A stretch of DNA of 32,148 nucleotides. It comes from Gnetum montanum. Its lineage: Eukaryota; Streptophyta; Gnetopsida; Gnetales; Gnetaceae. Position 1 is the stretch's first letter; the number at the start of each line of letters is the position of its first letter. The notes under the pieces are model-generated. The model worked only from the letters and a program-made list of their open reading frames with translations. It did not search any database and was not told the origin of the DNA. Shown piece by piece: positions 29,950 to 32,148 of the stretch. The translations under genes and the position numbers were made by a program. Where the stretch lies: contig MNCI01002870.1 in NCBI GenBank assembly GCA_015680685.1, positions 1,749 through 33,896 on the forward strand, given 5' to 3'.

Positions 29950-30273
29950 TACCCCCATGACTAGATGAAAATTTGTCCTCGAGTTAAACAAAACGAGGAA
30001 CAAGTTCTTTAAAAAATATTGGAAAGGTATGGGAGTATTGACTGACTTAAATAAATTCATAATTTAACTTTTTTATGTTGTAGTGGTGTTTTACAAAAAA
30101 TATGGACACAACATTACAAGACACAAAATTGGAAAAGCTCATGTAGTTTCCAGAGGTGGTGGCTCCTCCATTGGTTACTTCCCTTTGTCATCAAGATTTT
30201 GGAATTTGTAGTGGTTTAGGAGTTTCTACAACTGTTCCTCCTCCGTTCTTGGGTCATGTACCATCTAGGCTAA
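29950..30273 (-). mobile_element. 3' internal end of copy B, cut by copy C
   Basis: Minus-strand internal sequence leading to copy B's 3' LTR. It shares with 560-652 the blocks TCAATA(A/C)TCCCATACCTT, CCAATATTT and CTCGAGGACAA. It ends abruptly at 30273, where the oppositely oriented copy C starts, so copy C probably inserted into copy B. Confidence 0.6.
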
Positions 30274-31161
30274 TGATGAGTAGCATTTATGAGTTGCATC
30301 GATGAGGCCTTGTCGATTGGACCTCGTTGACGAGGCCCTGTCAACGCATTGTATATGAGACAATGTCCACTTTTTAGCTATAAATATGTGCCTACCAGCT
30401 GCATTTATGGCAACAAGATTTCAATAGTAGCAAAGCTCTTGTAGTTTGTTCATTTTAGAGTTAGAATGTTTCTCCCGAGTGCCCACAGCAAGAGTTATTG
30501 AGTGTACAGATCTTTATTTGAGCATTGTTGTACCTAAGCATGACAATGTGTGTAGCAATAAAGACGATCTTTTTTATAAAACTTGCAACATTTGAGATAG
30601 ATTAAACATTTCATTTATTCATTTAATGTTTTTAATTATTTATTAAATGTTTTTCAGTAATTAAGCTAATGAAGTAATTAAGCAAGATAAGTTAGATAGA
30701 TTAAACACATAAGTATGATCATTTCAAGCGTACCATGTATTCACTTGGTAATCTCAGCAACATTATTACTTGGTACGCCTAGTAGCATATCACTTGGTAA
30801 CCCAACAGTGAATACATGGGTTTAGGACGTGTGCAAAAAGTGGGGCCAAATACTTATGTTAGGATTTCTTAGATACTAGTTAATTAGTTAAATTAAAATA
30901 GTTAATCCAATTACTTTATTTCTCTTTAAACACAAAAATCATAAAATACAAAATGATAAAAATCAAATGCCTCAATTATACTTAACCATACTAGTGTATG
31001 TCACAAGTGTAATTGGGAAGATAAAAAACAACCTTAAGGTGAGATTCACCTCCTAAAAGACTAGTGTACTCAAAACTATAAGTCCATGGAATTCGATTGG
31101 ATCACGCATGAATGATTTGTGATTCGTATGGTTGGGTGTAGAGGTACCTCTATGCTCATCA
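30274..31161 (+). repeat. 5' LTR of family-1 gypsy element (copy C)
   Basis: Begins TGATGAGTAGC and ends GCTCATCA; about 888 bp. TATA box CTATAAATAT at about 30378-30387. Shares with copy A the GATCTTTATT(T/C)GAGCATT region and the terminal GATTCGTATGGTTG. It is followed by a primer binding site and gag, so it is a 5' LTR of an element continuing past the window. Confidence 0.8.
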
Positions 31162-31162
31162 T

Positions 31163-31180
31163 TGGTGCCATTGCTAGGGA
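31163..31180 (+). promoter_or_regulatory. Primer binding site, tRNA-Asp type
   Basis: TGGTGCCATTGCTAGGGA, one base after the LTR end, is close to the TGGCGCC-TTGCCGGGGA sequence used by many plant gypsy elements primed by tRNA-Asp. Differences are mostly C-to-T or G-to-A. Assignment of the tRNA is from memory of those elements. Confidence 0.6.
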
Positions 31181-31311
31181 CTTTGTTTGTTGAAACTTGC
31201 ACTATTTAGGATTAGTGAATATTATTTATCTTGTTGGACAAACTCAAGGCTAACATCACTCTTAGCTTCACATAAACTACTAAGCACATTGATAATTTTA
31301 TTCATTTTTCA

Positions 31312-32148
31312 AAATGTCTTCTTCTTTCCATAGACGTGGAGATGTTAAATCACCAGTCCCATAGTAGTGCAAAGTGGTGTATACTCATCCAGATGAGTAT
31401 GTACCGAACTTCACCTTCATCCTACATCAAGATGAATAGTTGCAATGGTGTGATATGGAGGGAAACATTATCTTGCCCCCTGATCGATTTGTACCCAAGA
31501 TGCTGCTTCAAAATCTTAAGAAGTTGGGCGTCTCAGATCTTCACGAAGATTACGTTGTGGATGATTATGATACTTGGGACTACCATTTCACTAAAACATA
31601 CCATAAGTGAGATAGACACCAGGAGTAGTACCATGAGTTTACAAAGAGGAAACACATTAGTAATCTCTTGTTCTTGCTAAAATAAGATGATAATGTGGAT
31701 CCTCCTCCTGAGGGTTCTCAATATGAAAGTACTCCACCCTTTGTCATTGGTGATTAAGGTGCAACCTTGAACTTGCGATCCACTATTCATAAACTAGGTT
31801 CAAGATAGAGTGACAATCAAGGAAAGGACTTAGGAAAGCATTACAATGGTAAGGAATCTAAGGATGGTGGTCATAATGAGTGAAAAGGTGATGGCAGATA
31901 CCACGGTGGAAATGGCAGTCCACCTTCCTTTTCATCCTCTTCATCTAATTCCGAACATTCCTCTTCATCTTCTGGTTCTCATAAAAGCCATCATCGGGAC
32001 CATCAAGGTGAAGGTAATCAATGAGACAACAATGACCATGAAAGCCACCAAGACCAAAGGGGTGGCCAAAACCATCATCAGTTTCATCGATGCAGTGATG
32101 ATGATGAACCTTTGTTGATAACTCAAAGCATGCTCAACATTGTGGAGG
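31312..32148 (+). pseudogene. gag: gag of copy C (decayed, runs off the window)
   Basis: ATG in CAAAATGTCTTC opens one uninterrupted register to the window end, broken only by about ten stop codons and no indel. The protein begins MSSSFHRRGDVKSP. A middle part (DMEGNIILPPDRFVPKMLLQ, LKKLGVSDLHEDYVVDDYDT) is followed by a KTYHK..RHQE..YHEFTKR segment, a Ser-rich run and a His/Asp/Gln-rich tail. Position right after the LTR and primer site, with this composition, supports gag. Stops such as CAA-TGA-GAC fit C-to-T change in CAG, CAA or CGA codons. Confidence 0.65.

Overview
The window looks like nuclear DNA of a seed plant with a large, repeat-rich genome. The evidence is LTR retrotransposons of plant Ty3/gypsy type, GT-AG introns, TATA and AATAAA signals, and a broken copy of a conserved plant/animal TMEM209-like nuclear envelope gene. 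I cannot name the species. No RNA gene, CRISPR array or bacterial feature was seen.

Layout. 1-1477 holds the 3' end of a plus-strand gypsy element with its 3' LTR (family 1). 2900-3455 is a decayed minus-strand gypsy integrase tail. 3640-5330 has short tandem repeats, one N, and a few short plus-strand open stretches that look protein-like but that I do not recognise. 6586-6720 is the last exon (minus strand) of a TMEM209-like gene. 6818-25053 is one LTR retrotransposon of about 18.2 kb. 25054-26795 (minus) holds four more exons of the same TMEM209-like gene, so the element splits that gene. 27260-27640 has short tandem repeats and 27650-28400 is unassigned. 29086-32148 holds two further family-1 pieces: a minus-strand 3' LTR with some internal sequence, and the 5' LTR, primer binding site and gag of a plus-strand copy.

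The 18.2 kb element has LTRs of about 1.3 kb, a 5' leader with a tandem array, gag, protease, RT/RNase H, a second (archaeal-type) RNase H and integrase. The extra RNase H places it in the Tat/Ogre branch of Ty3/gypsy. Every ORF is broken by in-frame stops, mostly TAG, and two catalytic aspartates now read as Asn.

The main observation lies between protease and reverse transcriptase. There a 5.8 kb block carries a complete-looking gene on the opposite strand. It has a TATA box and AAACCCTA motif, an ATG, eight exons whose splice sites and phases all agree, a stop codon and an AATAAA signal. It would encode about 1,100 residues, beginning with a region resembling an FCP1/NIF-type (HAD) phosphatase and continuing with long stretches I cannot assign. 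It now carries 16 in-frame stops and one frameshift. Being antisense to the element would explain how its introns survived retrotransposition. A short dispersed repeat sits on both sides of it and again after integrase.
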